DNA of 7,796 nucleotides from Crocinitomicaceae bacterium (GTDB lineage: Bacteria > Bacteroidota > Bacteroidia > Flavobacteriales_D > Crocinitomicaceae). The stretch is from NCBI GenBank assembly GCA_013215515.1, contig JABSPC010000269.1, forward strand, positions 1 through 7,796, given 5' to 3'. Positions 6,074-7,796 of the stretch are shown here, piece after piece (the first letter of the stretch is position 1; each line of letters starts with the position of its first letter). A program made the position numbers and the translations under genes. The notes beneath the pieces are model-generated. The model ran no database searches, was not told the DNA's origin, and worked only from the letters and a program-made list of their open reading frames with translations.

Positions 6074-7046
6074 TTAATTTCTTTTCAACCAAATAGATGT
6101 TTCTACCAGAGGCATTTCGACCAACCAGTTCAGCCAGAAAACCTGCCAGGAAAAATTGAGATCCTATAATCATCGATGCTAAGGCTATAAAGAACTCTGT
6201 TCTATCAGCGATTAATTTCGCATTACTGTCTATAAATAACTTTTCGATTCCAAGGTAGGCAAAGATTCCAAATCCAATGAAGAATAAGATCATTCCAATA
6301 ACTCCAAAAAAGTGCATTGGTTTTTTTCCAAACTTCCCCATAAAGGCCACCGTCATTAGATCTAGAGGTCCATTTATGAATCTATTTAATCCAAATTTTG
6401 TAGTTCCGTATTTCCTTGCTTGGTGTTGAACAACCTTTTCACCAATCTTTGTGAATCCAGCGTATTTTGCCAATGGCGGAATATAGCGGTGCATATCTCC
6501 ATATACCTCAATACTCTTTACAACAACATTTTTATACGCTTTAAGACCACAATTGAAATCGTGTAATTTTATTCCTGTAATGACGCGAGCTGCCCAATTG
6601 TACAATTTCGTTGGGATTGTTTTTGTTATCGGGTCGAAACGTTTCTTTTTCCAACCAGAGATGACATCATAGTCTTCTTCAATAATTAAGCGGTGTAATT
6701 CAGGAATCTCATCCGGTGAATCTTGAAGATCCGCATCCATTGTAATAACAACTCGACCTTGAGCTGCTTGGAATCCGTTTTGCAATGCTGCTGACTTTCC
6801 GTAATTGCGTTGAAATTTAATTCCTTTCGCATTTTCATCTTTGGAGTTCAACTCTTCAACAACTTTCCACGACCCGTCTTTACTACCGTCATCAATGAAT
6901 AAAATCTCATAAGAGAAGTTATTTTCTTTCATCACTTTTACGATCCATGAATGCAATTCAGGAAGTGATTCCTCCTCATTAAGTAAAGGTACAACTACAG
7001 AGATATCATATTTTAATTCCAAATCAGATACTTTAGATTTGGACAA
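6063..7046 (-). CDS. Polyprenyl-phosphate glycosyltransferase, GtrB/ArnC/DPM1-type family 2
   Basis: It is predicted to move a sugar from a nucleotide donor onto undecaprenyl phosphate at the inner membrane, providing lipid-linked sugar for surface glycans or lipid modification. The GT-A domain shows SVVVPLLNEEESL (16-28), IDDGS (51-55), the metal-binding DADLQD (104-109), NCGLKA (165-170) and the RKYGTTKFG loop (211-219) typical of GtrB-like enzymes. Two C-terminal membrane helices follow (about 245-266 and 286-309). Of 327 residues, length and layout are typical. The start is unusual: no ATG lies ahead of the first beta strand, and the first in-frame one (6930-6932) would remove the essential VVPLLNEEE segment. 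An upstream stop at 7053-7055 limits the choice to TTG at 7044-7046, used here, or TTG at 7020-7022, which would begin with ELKYDISVVVP and fits relatives well. It follows the T9SS gene by 21 bases and overlaps the phosphatase gene by 11. Confidence 0.9.
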   Translation of the reverse strand: MSKSKVSDLELKYDISVVVPLLNEEESLPELHSWIVKVMKENNFSYEILFIDDGSKDGSWKVVEELNSKDENAKGIKFQRNYGKSAALQNGFQAAQGRVVITMDADLQDSPDEIPELHRLIIEEDYDVISGWKKKRFDPITKTIPTKLYNWAARVITGIKLHDFNCGLKAYKNVVVKSIEVYGDMHRYIPPLAKYAGFTKIGEKVVQHQARKYGTTKFGLNRFINGPLDLMTVAFMGKFGKKPMHFFGVIGMILFFIGFGIFAYLGIEKLFIDSNAKLIADRTEFFIALASMIIGSQFFLAGFLAELVGRNASGRNIYLVEKKLNVD

Positions 7047-7051
7047 ATATA
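7044..7051 (-). promoter_or_regulatory. Possible promoter -7 box (TATATTTG) at the head of the glycosyltransferase operon
   Basis: TATATTTG on the minus strand is identical to the -7 box found at secD and sits between the T9SS gene stop and the glycosyltransferase. Unlike the secD case, no TTG lies 19-21 bases upstream (the nearest is 30 away), so the promoter is only half supported. If used, transcription would begin just inside the annotated start and force use of the downstream TTG at 7020-7022. Confidence 0.35.
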
Positions 7052-7067
7052 ACTAATCCTACGGTGC

Positions 7068-7796
7068 TTATTGTGATATAACAATCTTTTGCATTTGATC
7101 TTCCAATCGAATAAAATAGACCCCATCTTGCAAGCCTGCCACATTGATTTTATTTTCCGTGGGAGAAATCGAACCTGACAGCACTTTTCTGCCTCCGATG
7201 GATACAATCTCGTAATATGAATCTGATGTCAAGCCATCAACGCTAAACGCATTTGAAGCTGGATTTGGGTAAATGACAAATACATCTTTCTTCCCACTAA
7301 CGAAGTTTACAAATTCTGCTTCGGCGATGTAGAAGCGATCTATTGCAACTTCCGTAATATTAATATCGGGGGCATAGTCAGATGCAAAGAAGGTAAATTG
7401 CATTGTTGTCGAAAGTGACACATAATCAAGAATACGAATGCCTTTTTCAATCCATTGAGAATTAATAGAAGGATCATACGTTTGAACATCAATTCGAGCC
7501 GTCGTTGTTCCATTACTAACAAAAACTTCGAGCGAGTCACCAGGAGGTAAAATTCCGTACTCACAATAAAACCACCTCTGGTATCCAACATATGGATCCG
7601 TGTAACCTGTTAAGTCCATTACAGGTGAACGCAATATCACATCACCGTCATCAATATCATCTGCATTGAAATCGTAATTATCTGCATTACCACTTACGTA
7701 GCAGTATTCGTTGCAATCGTTATTAGCATCAACTCCAGGATTGGCCATTCCAGCTGTACCTATTGGGATCTCACGAACAAAGAGACCTCCGACTGC
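7068..7796 (-). CDS. T9SS-secreted protein with C-terminal sorting domain (partial, 5' end outside window)
   Basis: The frame is open from the window edge to TAA 7068-7070, 242 residues; an internal ATG at 7746-7748 is only a Met within the protein. The last ~75 residues are a type A T9SS sorting domain: VIYPNPASNAFSV, then YEIVSIGGRKVLSG, INVAGLQDGVYFIRL and a final KIVISQ strand. This domain directs the protein across the outer membrane by the Por/T9SS machinery and is normally cut off. Before it lies a beta-sandwich-like domain with GNADNYDFNADDIDDGDVIL, SPVMDLTGYTDPYVGYQRWFY and DSLEVFVSNGTTT. I recall this layout as an accessory domain behind secreted peptidases (for example M14 carboxypeptidases) and other large exoproteins, but no catalytic part is in view, so enzyme activity is speculation. 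Paired Cys residues near CNEYCY suggest an extracytoplasmic disulfide. Confidence 0.9.
   Translation of the reverse strand, partial: AVGGLFVREIPIGTAGMANPGVDANNDCNEYCYVSGNADNYDFNADDIDDGDVILRSPVMDLTGYTDPYVGYQRWFYCEYGILPPGDSLEVFVSNGTTTARIDVQTYDPSINSQWIEKGIRILDYVSLSTTMQFTFFASDYAPDINITEVAIDRFYIAEAEFVNFVSGKKDVFVIYPNPASNAFSVDGLTSDSYYEIVSIGGRKVLSGSISPTENKINVAGLQDGVYFIRLEDQMQKIVISQ

Noticed and set aside
7013..7207. Minus-strand open readings at 7013-7207 and 7340-7591
   Set aside because: They are shifted frames over the T9SS sorting-domain gene; the sorting domain in the other frame is unmistakable.

Overview
The window is chromosomal DNA of a member of the Bacteroidota, most likely a Flavobacteriales-type, probably aquatic, bacterium. 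The grounds are low-GC coding sequence, a C-terminal sorting domain for the type IX secretion system (T9SS), LxxC-type lipoproteins, a fused-type SecD protein, no obvious Shine-Dalgarno sequences, and a TTG-N20-TAnnTTTG promoter. Every convincing gene is on the minus strand, so transcription runs from high to low coordinates. The genus is inference.

In transcription order: (1) 7796-7068, the C-terminal 242 residues of a T9SS-secreted protein whose start is outside the window; (2) 7046-6063, a GtrB/ArnC/DPM1-type polyprenyl-phosphate glycosyltransferase; (3) 6073-5519, a GmhB/HisB-N-type HAD phosphatase; (4) 5529-4756, an exported MORN-variant repeat protein; (5) 4735-4052, a lipoprotein of unknown function; (6) 3970-2969, a second family 2 glycosyltransferase with a C-terminal membrane region; (7) 2950-1778, a broken SecD paralogue; (8) 1626-1, the N-terminal 542 residues of SecD or fused SecDF, continuing past the window edge. 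Genes 2-3 and 3-4 each overlap by exactly 11 bases, and genes 4-5 are 20 bases apart, so 2-5 look like one operon. Gene 6 follows an 81-base gap. The pseudogene starts 18 bases after gene 6. secD has its own promoter.

The most interesting element is gene 7. Next to the housekeeping secD lies a second copy of only its periplasmic domain. The first ~113 residues, including the membrane anchor, are replaced by a lipoprotein signal peptide ending LGSC, and the copy stops just before the second SecD membrane helix. The ancestral design was thus a lipid-anchored, stand-alone SecD P1 domain. Here the frame is broken twice: by an apparent 52-base deletion near the start and by one extra base in a G8 run near the end. 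In the segments compared by eye, differences from secD are mostly at third codon positions, so it looks recently inactivated. No RNA gene, CRISPR array, insertion sequence or phage element was seen, and no gene-free stretch exceeds about 200 bases.
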